Shown one piece after another: positions 9,009 through 18,036 of a stretch of 64,000 bases of DNA; position 1 is the first letter of the stretch, and the number at the start of each line of letters is the position of its first letter. Where the stretch lies: assembly GCF_041435435.1 (NCBI RefSeq), contig NZ_CP108494.1, forward strand, positions 6,606,501-6,670,500, given 5' to 3'. The translations under genes were made by a program, and so were the position numbers. The notes beneath the pieces were generated by a model. That model saw only the letters and a program-made list of their open reading frames with translations. It was not told where the DNA came from and did no database searches. This DNA is from Streptomyces sp. NBC_01241 (lineage in GTDB: Bacteria; Actinomycetota; Actinomycetes; Streptomycetales; Streptomycetaceae).

Positions 9009-9283
9009 CTAGGCACGGCCACTTTGTGGGTAATCCCCGACAGGAATGGGCTCGACACCCGGACGCATCCGCGACGTGTAGAGCAGACCGTCGAGGTGGT
9101 CGACCTCATGAGCGACGAGGCGCGCGAGACCGCGCTCGTAAGCGGTGGTGACCGTGGTGTCGTCGAGAGTGGTGGTCTGAACCGTGAACACCAGCGGGCG
9201 GGGGGCCATGTCGCGGACATCGAAGAGGGACAGGCACCCTCGTACCCGGGGGCGCCGTACTGGACGACGCCGATCTCGCGCAT
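9009..9283 (-). pseudogene. Peptide deformylase remnant (internal deletion and frameshift)
   Basis: Two pieces of a deformylase are visible in different frames. From ATG 9283 one frame reads MREIGVVQYGAP, a typical deformylase N-terminus. A second frame then supplies RGCLS (normally EGCLS, with the metal-ligand Cys), a strand region, and ARLVAHEVDHLDGLLY, which contains the HExxH-type HEVDH metal site. The GIGLAA motif and roughly 70-80 residues between the pieces are gone. No functional Def could be made. Housekeeping deformylase must lie elsewhere; this was an extra copy. Confidence 0.75.
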
Positions 9284-9395
9284 CCGCTGGCTGGGCTGTA
9301 CCACGCTCACCTGGCTTCTTCTTGGTTCGCATCTTATTGGGTCCTGGCGGCGCGCAGCGTCATTCGCGACGGTAGCGGCGTGCGGGGTAGTCGGG

Positions 9396-9623
9396 TCAGC
9401 CTCCGAGCGGGATTTCAGCGATGGTCTCCCAGGACATACGCCAGCCGCCGGTATCAGCCGCGGTGTCGTAACGGACATTGAGCAGGTGGAGGGTGTCGAC
9501 GTGCAGGGGTGCCCGGCGCGGGGTGAGGGCGCGCAGCGCACTGTTGAGCCGGTCGGAGTTCGCCGTGTCGTATAACGGTAGCGTCGGATATTGGATCTCT
9601 CGGAATGCCCGAAGGTTTGCCAT
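9396..9623 (-). pseudogene. 75-residue tail of a 2'-5' RNA ligase-like (2H) protein
   Basis: The frame ends in TLHLLNVRYDTA and TIAEIPLG, the same tail as in the 2H-type proteins at 13949-14578 (AVHLVDV, VATIPLG) and in the fragment at 27391-28173 (AEIPLG). Both HxT/S catalytic motifs are absent, so it covers only the C-terminal part. Oddly, ATG 9623 has a good ribosome site (GGAAGGA), so the fragment may still be translated. It is either a truncated gene or a stand-alone small protein. Confidence 0.5.
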
Positions 9624-9838
9624 AGTTCGTCCTTCCAGTCATCCGTGCTTGCCGAGTGTCGGCAGTCCGCCCGAGACCGTTCGGATACTGCGGCCGCGCC
9701 GACTCGCCCGCTTGCCCAGCAGCAGTTGACGGGCCATCGCGCTCCACTGCGCTGCCTCGTCTTGGTTCCCTACGGCTCTCTGTTCCCGGCCGGCCGCGAG
9801 CATGGCCGCACGTGCAGGGCCGGGCCTCCGGGGCGGGG

Positions 9839-10981
9839 TCAGAAGAACGTCATCAGTTCGACGCGCTTGTCCTTCGGGTTGAATCGGAGTCCGATCGTGA
9901 AGGTCCGGTACCTACCGTCCTCCATCTCGACGTCGACCAGCGCTGTGTAGAGCAGGTTCCCGTACGTGTCGAGGCGCAGGTTGTACAGATGCCCCTGTGC
10001 CACCAGCTTGCTGACCGCGACATCCAACGCGGGCTGCTTCAGGTGGAGCAGGCCGGCCTGCTCCATGGAGTCCCGGTGCTTGCCGTCCTGGAGGTACCCG
10101 TACCGGCCTGGGGTCATCCAGATGTCGGGGGACTCCAGGTGCGCGGCGTCAGGGCTGAGCGTGGCGAGCGCCGAGCGGTTGTCCTCGCGGTTCTGGCCGG
10201 TGAGGTGGCTGTTGATGCGGTAGCCGAGGAATGGCAGGAACAGCGTGTCGATCACTGCTGTGGGCGTGAAGCCGAGTGCTTCAAACGGCAGCCCCGCGCC
10301 GTTTGGCTCGGCACCACTTTCGCACACACCTTCCAGGATCATGTCGCCCACGCGAAGGCCCGAGTTCATCAGGGACAGACCCAGGTGCTCCTTAAGGGCG
10401 CTGCGGTCGGTGCAGTCGGCGTGCCCGATATAAGCGGGGTGCTCAGCAGCGCTGGCGGTGAGCGTGTTGGCCTGCTCTTCGGAGAGGTTCGTGACGTATA
10501 CGCAGTACACCTGAGAGGGGTGGATGACTGTGAACGGCTGGTGGTAGACGACGCTCTCATCCATGGCCGCCTGTACCTCGTCGGCGCAGTCGTGGAGGAT
10601 GTCGCCGCGCAGGATCGAATTGACCGGGACGCCCTTCCTCGGCCGTGGCAGACCGGCTATCCACGCCTCCGCCACGTCTATGCCGTAGAAGCCGTTGGAG
10701 CTCAGGGAGGCCACCGCGGAGTCGAAGAGGAGAGCGATCTCCCTGCGGCGGTGGTCCGGCATCAGCGCCTTGGCGAGGCTGCTGTAGGCAATGTCCAACT
10801 CGGCGAGGGTCCGGGTGACCCGGAGGTGATCGGCGCGCATCATCCGGTGGAACGCCTCGTCGGTCAGGTTAAAGGTGTCCCGCATCGCAGCGAGGAGGAG
10901 GTTGTTGTGGGTCGTGACCAAGTGGATGTTGAACGGTCCGGCCAGCAGCTCTTCCCACGTCGTCGGGCTGTCGGCGGCCAT
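9839..10981 (-). CDS. Unknown 380-residue protein divergent from helicase
   Basis: I do not recognise this family. The 380-residue soluble protein begins with a helical region (MAADSPTTWEELL), contains a middle segment with many beta-like stretches (QPFTVIHPSQVYCVYVT) and ends with TFTIGLRFNPKD and ELMTFF. Ribosome site GGAGG lies 6 bases before ATG 10981. A piece of its C-terminus recurs at 27395-27430 (TFTIELRFNPED), so a relative once lay there. GC content is lower than in most of the window, suggesting separate acquisition. It is divergent from the helicase/2H pair at 11253-14578; partnership is possible but unproven. Confidence 0.75.
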   Translation of the reverse strand: MAADSPTTWEELLAGPFNIHLVTTHNNLLLAAMRDTFNLTDEAFHRMMRADHLRVTRTLAELDIAYSSLAKALMPDHRRREIALLFDSAVASLSSNGFYGIDVAEAWIAGLPRPRKGVPVNSILRGDILHDCADEVQAAMDESVVYHQPFTVIHPSQVYCVYVTNLSEEQANTLTASAAEHPAYIGHADCTDRSALKEHLGLSLMNSGLRVGDMILEGVCESGAEPNGAGLPFEALGFTPTAVIDTLFLPFLGYRINSHLTGQNREDNRSALATLSPDAAHLESPDIWMTPGRYGYLQDGKHRDSMEQAGLLHLKQPALDVAVSKLVAQGHLYNLRLDTYGNLLYTALVDVEMEDGRYRTFTIGLRFNPKDKRVELMTFF

Positions 10982-11252
10982 GCCTGCCTCCTAGTATCGG
11001 GGTCACCGCATGATGGGCGAATCACGAGGCTATGCGGCCCGGTACACGCGCAGCTCCTGATTTTCGGCGGGCTTCGTGTATAGCCAGCCAAACCCCCGGC
11101 CGCCGGATCCCACCAGCCGTAGCGGGCGATGGTCTTGGTCGTAGTTCCGGCAGCGCGAACACTCGTGCCCTCTGCACGGCCCCATTCGCCAGCACCTCGC
11201 CGGTACTGGCCTCAATTTGGCTCATGTTGGACTGAAGAGGGTGCACCTGCCC

Positions 11253-13952
11253 GTGTGCCGCGAGACAATCGAACTCCCCTGGCCGCAGGCGTGGTCTGCC
11301 GTTCAGGCCCACTTACCAAGCGGAGATTTCGTGGCATTTCAGCGCCGGAGCGGCAGCGGCCCAATCAACCAAGCTGATGACCCCGAGCAGTTGTATCGGC
11401 TGCTAGCCCGGTCGAACAACGGACCGGATTCGGTCTGGGGCCACCAGTCGAAGGTCCTGGAGAGGTGGCACGCCGAGCACTACTCCGATGCTGATGTGGC
11501 AATTGAGCTTCCAACAGGCGCGGGGAAGACCCTGGTCGGAGGGTTGATCGGCGAGTTCCTCCGGCGCAGCGAGGGAAGCCGGGTCGCCTACCTTTGCCCC
11601 ACCAAGCAACTTGCCCGGCAGACAGCCAGCAGGCTCGCTGACTACGGGATCCCGCAGGTTCTGCTCACCGGCCGGGTTCCGACTTGGAATCAGGCCGACC
11701 GGGCCCAGTTCGACTCCGGTCGTGCTGTCGCGGTCAGCGTCTACAGCCACGTCTTCAACTCCAACCCAGCGTTGGCGGGTGCCGACTTGTTGGTCCTGGA
11801 TGATGCCCATGCTGCGGAGGGTTACGTTGCTGGGCCGTGGAGTCTGGAGATCTCCCGTTCGCATCACGAGAGCGCCTACAACGACGTGCTGTCGGCACTC
11901 TCGTCAGCGCTGGACCCTTTGGTCTACAAGCGGCTGGTTACCCCCACCCCGGATGGCCAGTACCTGTCCAGCGTCTACCTTGCCTCGCCGCTCGGCGTTG
12001 CCGCCCAGTCCGCCGAACTCGAAACGGCGTTGAGCAACGCCGTCGCAATGGGAAAGGTCAGCGAGGACGCCACTCATGCATGGCGGTTCATCGAGGGCAG
12101 GGCGGCCAGGTGCATGGTCTACATCTCGTACAACCACATCCTGATCCGACCATTGATTTCGCCCACCTTCCAGCACCCCGCGTTCAGCGAACCCAGCCGA
12201 AGGCTCTACATGAGCGCGACTCTGGGCGCCGGCGGTGAGCTGGAGCGCAGCTTCGGCCGACGGAAGATCAAGCGGATTCCCGTCCCGGCAGGGTGGGACA
12301 AGGAAGGTACTGGCCGTCGGTTCTTCGCCTTCCCTGAACTGGCCGAAGACCTTGCCGCAGACAACCAGAAGCTCGCCCCCTTCGTCGCTGGCGTCATCGC
12401 CAAAGCTGGCCGGGCCGTCGTCTTGACGCCGGACAGCCGCACCGCCAACACCTTCCGGAGCCACTTCCTACCAGCCGGCTACCCCACCCTCACCGCCAAA
12501 GAGGTCGAGGACGACCTCAGCCGGTTCACCTCCCAACCGGCCGCCGCCCTCGTACTGAACAACCGCTACGACGGCATTGACCTCCCCGATGGTCAATGCC
12601 GTCTGGTGGTCCTGGTCGGGTTGCCCGCGAAGGGAGATCTCCAAGAGCGTTTTCTCCATGGCTCTTTGGGTGCCGTGGAAGTCCTTCAAGAACGAATGCG
12701 AGCCCGGATCCAGCAGGGCAGCGGTCGAGCAACGCGGAACCTTCGTGACCACGCCGCCGTGCTGGTACTGGGCAGGGATCTGACCTCGTACCTGACACGC
12801 CGTGAGACTCAGGCGGTCATGCACCCCGAGATCCATGCAGAACTCGAATTCGGCGTCGATACCAGTCTGGGCTTCTCCTCGACCGCAATGCTGGAGAATC
12901 TCGATGTTTTCACCGAGCATGCGGAAGCGTGGGCAGCCGTGGACGACGACATCGTCGCTGCTCGCGAAACTTACAGTCGCGCCGAAGCTCCCGGTGTAGC
13001 TGACCTGCAGCGGGCTGTGCGACACGAGGTCGTTGCCGCCGAAGCCATCTGGTCCGGCGATCAGCACTTCGCACTCGATGCCATCAGGAGCGTCCTGGAC
13101 AAGCTCCGCGGCGACCGCACGCCCAAGCGGTACGGGGCCCTGTGGAGCTACCTGGGGTTCAGCATCGCTCGTCAGCTCGCGGACAAGACCGGCGATCCCA
13201 GCCTCCGGGAAACGGCGGACATCTACTATCGGGAGACCTGGAAGAACAGCCAGGGCACTACCTGGCTGTCACACCTTGCGGCCCCGGCCGAGCGCGATGC
13301 CGCACCCCAGCCACCCGAACTCGCCCTCACCGATGAAGTCGCAATGCGTAATATCCTTGCGGCCACGGATCTGGCTCGCGTCGAAGCCTTCGAGGCCCTT
13401 CTCAGTGCGCGGGCCGGGCTGGAAGGCGCCGAATACACAGCGTACGAAGCAGGACTTGTTCACCTCGGCAGGCTCGCCGGCGCGCAGCCCAGCTACGGAA
13501 ACGAAGGCGATGAAGGCGACGCCCTCCCGGATGCTGTGTGGATCTTCAACGAAGCCCAGTGGGTTGTATGGGAGGCGAAGAGCCAGGCGAAGGACACTGG
13601 GCAGATTGGTGCCGATCAGGTCCGGCAAACCGGTGCGCATCTGCGGACAGCAGAGAAAGACCAGGAGCAGGCTGCCCCAGGCGACTCGGTGTGTCTACTC
13701 GCATCGCCCAAGAGCAAGGTGCATTCGAGCGCCCACGCGGTCGCCGAGGAGAACGTCTACTGGGTTCGCCCGCCCGAAGTCCTTGACCTTTTCGACCGCC
13801 TATCTCGTGCCTGGCAGACAGCCCGAGCACGAGGACTGGCGACGCTATCAGTTCCCGAGCTGGCATCAATTTTCAAGGCGGAGCAGGCCCTACCTTCCCA
13901 GTGGCTGTCTGCGCTGAGAAGTCGCCCGCTTTGGAAGGACCCCGCGTCATGA
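11253..13952 (+). CDS. SF2 DEAD/DEAH-type helicase, DDAH variant
   Basis: The roughly 899-residue protein has helicase motifs in order: Walker A PTGAGKT near the N-terminus, motif II as LVLDDAHA, motif III-like YMSAT, RYDGIDLPDG, and motif VI QGSGRATRN. The RYDGIDLP block resembles the XPD/DinG-like branch. The C-terminal 350 residues match nothing I know, except a region (QWVVWEAKSQAK, then IGADQVRQTGAHL) that could be a PD-(D/E)xK-like nuclease core, with D/E and ExK-type residues. The start is uncertain: GTG 11253 has AAGAGGG 11 bases upstream, and TTG 11217 is also open. The stop overlaps the next ATG (ATGA). Confidence 0.85.
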   Translation: MCRETIELPWPQAWSAVQAHLPSGDFVAFQRRSGSGPINQADDPEQLYRLLARSNNGPDSVWGHQSKVLERWHAEHYSDADVAIELPTGAGKTLVGGLIGEFLRRSEGSRVAYLCPTKQLARQTASRLADYGIPQVLLTGRVPTWNQADRAQFDSGRAVAVSVYSHVFNSNPALAGADLLVLDDAHAAEGYVAGPWSLEISRSHHESAYNDVLSALSSALDPLVYKRLVTPTPDGQYLSSVYLASPLGVAAQSAELETALSNAVAMGKVSEDATHAWRFIEGRAARCMVYISYNHILIRPLISPTFQHPAFSEPSRRLYMSATLGAGGELERSFGRRKIKRIPVPAGWDKEGTGRRFFAFPELAEDLAADNQKLAPFVAGVIAKAGRAVVLTPDSRTANTFRSHFLPAGYPTLTAKEVEDDLSRFTSQPAAALVLNNRYDGIDLPDGQCRLVVLVGLPAKGDLQERFLHGSLGAVEVLQERMRARIQQGSGRATRNLRDHAAVLVLGRDLTSYLTRRETQAVMHPEIHAELEFGVDTSLGFSSTAMLENLDVFTEHAEAWAAVDDDIVAARETYSRAEAPGVADLQRAVRHEVVAAEAIWSGDQHFALDAIRSVLDKLRGDRTPKRYGALWSYLGFSIARQLADKTGDPSLRETADIYYRETWKNSQGTTWLSHLAAPAERDAAPQPPELALTDEVAMRNILAATDLARVEAFEALLSARAGLEGAEYTAYEAGLVHLGRLAGAQPSYGNEGDEGDALPDAVWIFNEAQWVVWEAKSQAKDTGQIGADQVRQTGAHLRTAEKDQEQAAPGDSVCLLASPKSKVHSSAHAVAEENVYWVRPPEVLDLFDRLSRAWQTARARGLATLSVPELASIFKAEQALPSQWLSALRSRPLWKDPAS

Positions 13953-14578
13953 AACCGTTCGTGTTGCAGCATGCACAGGATGTGTGGCCCGAGGGTGAGA
14001 CCTTGCTCCACGTCTACATCTGCCCTCGGGAAGAAGACCGTGAGCTGACTGCGCTCGTCACACGCGCGCACGACGCGCTGAAGGACTTCCCGATCACACC
14101 GGTTGCGCCGCCCTGGCTGCACATCACCGTCGACCAGATAACCGACCGTGTGGGAGCAGCGATCACTCCGGCCGAACGCGACGCCCTCGTAGCGGAGCTG
14201 GGCAAGCGCCTCGCGGACGTCGAGCCGTTCGACATCATGATCGGATCGCTTGAGTCGTACGAGACCGGAGTGATCGCCGACGTCCATCCCGACGAGCCCC
14301 TCAACGACCTCCACACCACCGTCCGCGCCGCGATCCAGACGGTCCGCGGGCCCGACGCGACGGGCTACCCCGCCAAGGTCCCGCACCTCACTCTCGGATA
14401 CGCGGCCGAGGAATGCGACTCCGACCAGGTCCAGAGGAAGCTGCGCAACGGAGTACGCCCGGGGCACGCCCCGATGGGGGTGGACGCCGTTCACCTCGTG
14501 GACGTCACCGCGGACGCACAGGCCAAGACGATCACGTGGGACCACGTCGCGACGATCCCGCTCGGTGCGGGCAGCTGA
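13949..14578 (+). CDS. 2H phosphoesterase / 2'-5' RNA ligase-like protein
   Basis: The 209-residue protein has the two HxT/S motifs of the 2H superfamily: LHITVDQ (about residue 55) and PHLTLGY (about 150), separated as expected. The fold handles 2'-5' phosphodiester or cyclic-phosphate ends of RNA or nucleotides. It is translationally coupled to the helicase (ATGA). That pairing, with a possible nuclease-like tail on the helicase, suggests an RNA- or DNA-processing unit, perhaps defensive. The C-terminal block VATIPLG is shared with remnants at 9396 and 27391. Confidence 0.8.
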   Translation: MKPFVLQHAQDVWPEGETLLHVYICPREEDRELTALVTRAHDALKDFPITPVAPPWLHITVDQITDRVGAAITPAERDALVAELGKRLADVEPFDIMIGSLESYETGVIADVHPDEPLNDLHTTVRAAIQTVRGPDATGYPAKVPHLTLGYAAEECDSDQVQRKLRNGVRPGHAPMGVDAVHLVDVTADAQAKTITWDHVATIPLGAGS

Positions 14579-14706
14579 GGATCGCCGCTCAGTCCGCCGA
14601 GCGCGAGCGAACGGACCGGGCGGCGACGTCGGCCGCGTACGCTAGCCGCCGCCCACACCCGGCTGTTCGGTGTCCTGACCGCCCACTCCACCCGGAGCCG
14701 CATCTC

Positions 14707-15444
14707 ATGAGCACCACCGGCGCCTTCCGCGCGTTCGCCCTGGAGCCTTTCCCCACCGTCACCCGCGGCGATGATCTTTCTGGCCTGATTACGGATGTCC
14801 TGTCCGCTCAGGCCACGGATTTGCAGGACGGCGATGTGATCGTTGTCGCCTCGAAGGTCGTCTCGATCGCCGAGGGGCGGTTTGTCGATCTCGCGGGTGT
14901 GACGCCCAGCCCGGCTGCCCTCGACCTGTCCGCGCGCACCGGTAAACCGGCCGAGATCGTGGAACTGATCCTCGGAGAATCCAGCGCCCACTTCGTGGCC
15001 GGCGAGCGCGGGCCGATCATCGCCCGGCACCACCTCGGATATCAGCTGACGTCGGCCGGCATCGACCGCGCCGGGCCCGACGGCGCGTGGTTGCTGCCCA
15101 AGGACCCCGACGCATCTGCCCGCGCGCTGCGCGACGCAATCACCGCATTCAGCGGCGCCACCGTCGCCGTGGTGATCGCCGACTCCGACGGACGCGCAGA
15201 CCGGCGGGGCGCCACCGTCATCAGCATCGGGGCCGCGGGCATCGCACCGCTGCGTGTCACCGAGCACGCCGAGCCCGGCGGGAAGACGAAGCGGCAGGAG
15301 GAGACCCTGACTGACCTGGTGGCCGCGGCAGCCGGCCTGATCCTCGGACAGCGAGGCCGCGGCGCCCCCGTCGCCGTGCTGCGGGGCATCGCCTACGAGC
15401 ACAGCGACGAAGGAGTGGCCGCGATGCTCCACCAAGCGCCGTGA
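14707..15444 (+). CDS. Coenzyme F420:L-glutamate ligase-like protein (CofE family)
   Basis: The 245-residue protein shows CofE-type features: DVIVVASKVVSIAEGR near residue 40, RHHLGYQLTSAGID with the GPDGAWLLPKDPD loop, and IADSDGRADRRG in the second half. CofE adds glutamate to F420-0; free-standing relatives can act on other acids. Start ATG 14707 follows a weak ribosome site. It overlaps the AroE-like gene by 4 bases (GTGA), so the two probably act together. In this accessory setting the substrate may be something other than F420, which is inference. Confidence 0.8.
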   Translation: MSTTGAFRAFALEPFPTVTRGDDLSGLITDVLSAQATDLQDGDVIVVASKVVSIAEGRFVDLAGVTPSPAALDLSARTGKPAEIVELILGESSAHFVAGERGPIIARHHLGYQLTSAGIDRAGPDGAWLLPKDPDASARALRDAITAFSGATVAVVIADSDGRADRRGATVISIGAAGIAPLRVTEHAEPGGKTKRQEETLTDLVAAAAGLILGQRGRGAPVAVLRGIAYEHSDEGVAAMLHQAP

Positions 15445-16532
15445 CACGGCTCGCCCTACTCGGGTCCCCCGTCGACGGCGCGCTGTCGCCTGTTCTGCAC
15501 CGGGCGGCCTACGCGGCGATCGGCTTGCCCTGGACGTACCACGCGATCGAATGCCAACCACAGGATCTGCCGCACTTCCTGGGCACCTTCGACGGCAGTT
15601 GGCGCGGCTTCTCGCTGACCATGCCGCTCAAGCAGACCGTTGTCCCGCTCCTGGACGAGGTGTCGGACACGGTCACGCGGATCGGCGCGGCGAACACCAT
15701 CGTCGTGACACCCAGCGGCCGACTCCTCGGGGAAAATACCGACCTCTACGGCGTGATGCAGGCCCTGCGCGAGGCAGACGTGACCACCGCCACCACCGTC
15801 ACCGTGCTCGGTGCGGGGGCGACGGCCAGCACAGCGCTCGCTGCCGGACGCGAACTGGGCTGCGATCAGGCAGTCGTGATCGCCCGTGACACAGGCAGGG
15901 CCAGTTTCCTGCTCCGGCCGACGGCCGAACGAATCGGCATCAGGATCAGCATCAAGCCGTGGACAGCCGTCGACCATCACCTGGCCGTCGACCTCGTCGT
16001 ATCCGCTCTGCCACCCCATGCTGCGGATGCCCTCGCCTCGCTGTGGACACCAGGCACCGGCACCCTCATGGACGTCGTATACCGTCCCTGGCCCAGCCGT
16101 TTCGCGCACGCCGCCCAAGAAGCCGGGCGGCGCGTAGTGGGAGGGCTGCCGATGCTCGTACACCAAGCCGCACGACAAGTCGTCCTCCCAGACGGGATAC
16201 TCCCCAGCGCCGGTCACCGAGATGCTGCTGGCTGGTCAGTCCGAGATCCGCCAAGTCGCGTGAGGACTGGCCACGCCATCCCCAAAGAAGAGCCAAGCGT
16301 GCCGGCTCGGCCCATGACGGTTCGTTCGGACTCAACAAGTGGGCGCCGTGCTATCCGAGCTATTCGGGAAGTTCCGATCCCCGACTGCACCATTAAAGCC
16401 TCGGGAATTGCATCAGATGGGCGCGTTCGCGCTGGTCGCCTGATCGGCGAGCCTTTCGATCCTACCCACAGAGGCGTCGCAACACGCTGCTCTACCTGCC
16501 TACTTGGCGAGCCGATCCCTTCTGATGCATGA
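15441..16532 (+). CDS. Shikimate dehydrogenase-like protein, apparent frameshift near its C-terminus
   Basis: AroE-type features are clear: LLGSPVDGALSP near the N-terminus, SLTMPLKQ with the catalytic-type Lys, IGAANTIV, GENTDLYG with the Asp, and the NADP-binding VLGAGATASTA. After GGLPMLVHQAARQVVL (about 16190) the frame turns Pro/Arg-rich. The next frame instead continues with TGYSPAPVTEMLLAG and stops at 16261-16263, giving about 273 residues, the usual AroE size. So a single-base indel near 16190 is likely (mutation or sequencing error). The open frame to 16532 would add a foreign tail. It is coupled to the CofE-like gene. Confidence 0.75.
   Translation: MTRLALLGSPVDGALSPVLHRAAYAAIGLPWTYHAIECQPQDLPHFLGTFDGSWRGFSLTMPLKQTVVPLLDEVSDTVTRIGAANTIVVTPSGRLLGENTDLYGVMQALREADVTTATTVTVLGAGATASTALAAGRELGCDQAVVIARDTGRASFLLRPTAERIGIRISIKPWTAVDHHLAVDLVVSALPPHAADALASLWTPGTGTLMDVVYRPWPSRFAHAAQEAGRRVVGGLPMLVHQAARQVVLPDGILPSAGHRDAAGWSVRDPPSRVRTGHAIPKEEPSVPARPMTVRSDSTSGRRAIRAIREVPIPDCTIKASGIASDGRVRAGRLIGEPFDPTHRGVATRCSTCLLGEPIPSDA
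16338..16443 (+). pseudogene. Orphan gene tail, similar to 27530-27600
   Basis: The frame after a TGA at about 16317 reads SELFGKFRSPTAPLK and ends LHQMGAFALVA with TGA at 16441-16443. The segment ELF-x2-FR-x-PTAPL recurs at 27546-27595 (ELFSGFRYPTAPLR), and the DNA is similar over about 45 bases. It is evidently a fragment of a gene that recurs in this region; no family is assignable. Confidence 0.45.
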
Positions 16533-16554
16533 TTTATGCGTCAGAAGGGATCGG
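16512..16554. repeat. Near-perfect palindrome in front of recombinase trio 1
   Basis: Arms CCGATCCCTTCTGA and TCAGAAGGGATCGG are perfect over 14 bases; with one mismatch they extend to 19 bases around a 5-base loop (GATTT). The element ends 3 bases before the recombinase ATG. It could be a binding site for the recombinase or the trio's HTH protein, a crossover site, or a regulatory hairpin. Confidence 0.85.
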
Positions 16555-16557
16555 TTC

Positions 16558-17661
16558 ATGGTGCGTCAGCCGAGGGTGGAGTTGGCGGGATCGGCCAACT
16601 TGGAACTCGTCTCGGGCGTGGTTCATCTCCGTCCCGAGGACGCGGTGTGGGAGGCGATGCTAAGCGGCTGGAGGTCGCAGCAACAGGCCCGCAATCTGAG
16701 GAGGGGAACGTACGGGCCTCGCGAGATGCAGGTCCGCGCCTTCCACGTCTACACGAACGAGTACCCGTGGCTCTGGACCCCGGCCCACATGGACGAGTGG
16801 TCGGCAACCCTGACCACAGAGAAGGGGCTCGCTCCTTCGACGGTCCGCGGCTACCAGGGCACGTTGCGGCTGTTCTCCGAGTACATCATCGACCCGCGGT
16901 ACAGCTGGGCGCTGGTCTGCGAGGAGAGGTTCGGGACTCACCCCGTGGCGATCTGCCACGAGTGGAACACCATCCCCCACCTCCAGGGCTACGAGGGCGA
17001 TCCCGAGGCCCGGCCGTTCACCCGGACCGAGCTCCAGCGGTTCCTCAACTTCACGGACGACCAGGTCGAACGGGCGCTCCGCAGCGGACGTAAGGGCGCG
17101 CTGGCCGCCTACCGGGACGCCACGCTGTTCAAGGTCATCTACGGGTGGGGGCTGCGCCGGACCGAGGCGTCGAAGCTGGATACGGTGGACTTCGGCAGGA
17201 ACCCCAAGGCCCCGCAGTTCGGCCGATACGGGACGCTCAACGTCCGCTACGGCAAGGCCAAGAAGGGCCAGCCCCCGCGGCGGCGGAACGTCCTGACGGT
17301 GATGGCCTGGGCCGCCGAGGCAGTCCAGGACTACGCCGAGAACGTCCGGCCGCTGTTCGGATTCCCCGACCACCCGGCCCTGTGGATCACCGAGCGCGGG
17401 GGCCGGCTGCGGCCCGGCTCGATCAACGACCGGTTCGAGGAGTACCGCGATGCACTGAAGCTCCCGAAGGAGCTCACTCCCCACTCCCTGCGGCACTCGT
17501 ACGTCACGCACCTGACGGAGGACGGGGTCGACCGGCGCTTCATCCAGCAGCAGGTGGGCCACGAGTGCGACAGTTCCCTGGCGATCTACACCCACGTCAG
17601 CGACGACTTCATGAACACTTCCCTGCAGAAGGCACTGGCTCCGGCGTTCGCCGGGGTGTGA
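16558..17661 (+). CDS. Tyrosine recombinase (trio 1, gene 1)
   Basis: From ATG 16558 the 367-residue protein has the recombinase active site: Arg in YGWGLRRTE, HSLRHSY with the HxxR pair, VGHE with the second His, and the Tyr nucleophile in LAIYTHV. An N-terminal SAM-like core-binding region (about 60-130, PSTVRGYQGTLRLF) precedes it. Tyrosine recombinases cut and rejoin DNA at specific sites. It is followed after 18 bases by a small HTH gene and then a large zinc-ribbon recombinase-like gene; this trio arrangement recurs at 31532. The start choice is uncertain because the frame is open further upstream, across the palindrome. Confidence 0.9.
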   Translation: MVRQPRVELAGSANLELVSGVVHLRPEDAVWEAMLSGWRSQQQARNLRRGTYGPREMQVRAFHVYTNEYPWLWTPAHMDEWSATLTTEKGLAPSTVRGYQGTLRLFSEYIIDPRYSWALVCEERFGTHPVAICHEWNTIPHLQGYEGDPEARPFTRTELQRFLNFTDDQVERALRSGRKGALAAYRDATLFKVIYGWGLRRTEASKLDTVDFGRNPKAPQFGRYGTLNVRYGKAKKGQPPRRRNVLTVMAWAAEAVQDYAENVRPLFGFPDHPALWITERGGRLRPGSINDRFEEYRDALKLPKELTPHSLRHSYVTHLTEDGVDRRFIQQQVGHECDSSLAIYTHVSDDFMNTSLQKALAPAFAGV

Positions 17662-17679
17662 CGAGGAGAGGGAAACGAC

Positions 17680-18036
17680 GTGGCGACCGCCAAGCTCGAC
17701 TACCAGTGGCACCTGCGCAAGGTCATGGCCGACCGCGGGATGTTCTCGACCACCGACCTCATGGAGCCGTTGGAGGAACGCGGGATCAAACTCTCCTCCA
17801 GCCAGGTCTACCGCCTGGTCGTGGAGCGGCCCGAGCGGCTGAGCCTGAAGATCCTCATGGCCCTGCTCGACCTCTTGGACTGCCGCATGGAAGACCTGAT
17901 CGAACCCGTCAGCGTCGCGGGCGCCAAGAGCCGGCCGAAGAAGGCCGCGGCCAGCGGCGGTTCGACCGAGTCCCTGTCATCCGGACTGGGCAGCCTGCGG
18001 CCCAAGCGGGCCAGGATCGCCGGAGGGGACACGTGA
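17680..18036 (+). CDS. Small XRE-like HTH protein (trio 1, gene 2)
   Basis: The 118-residue protein from GTG 17680 has an HTH core: WHLRKVMADRGMFSTTDL, then LSSSQVYRLVVERPERLSL and DLLDCRMEDLIEP, the pattern of the YozG/XRE-type regulators. The tail is Ser/Lys-rich. A GAGGGAAACGA sequence precedes the start. The stop overlaps the next GTG (GTGA). Its counterpart in trio 2 (32704-33042) has the same ending, DxxLxxPxP. It may set recombination direction or control expression. Confidence 0.8.
   Translation: MATAKLDYQWHLRKVMADRGMFSTTDLMEPLEERGIKLSSSQVYRLVVERPERLSLKILMALLDLLDCRMEDLIEPVSVAGAKSRPKKAAASGGSTESLSSGLGSLRPKRARIAGGDT

Noticed and set aside
17145..18032. Upstream extension of the zinc-ribbon gene frame
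   Set aside because: It lies over the recombinase and HTH genes in another frame; GTG 18033 overlaps the HTH stop and is the natural start.
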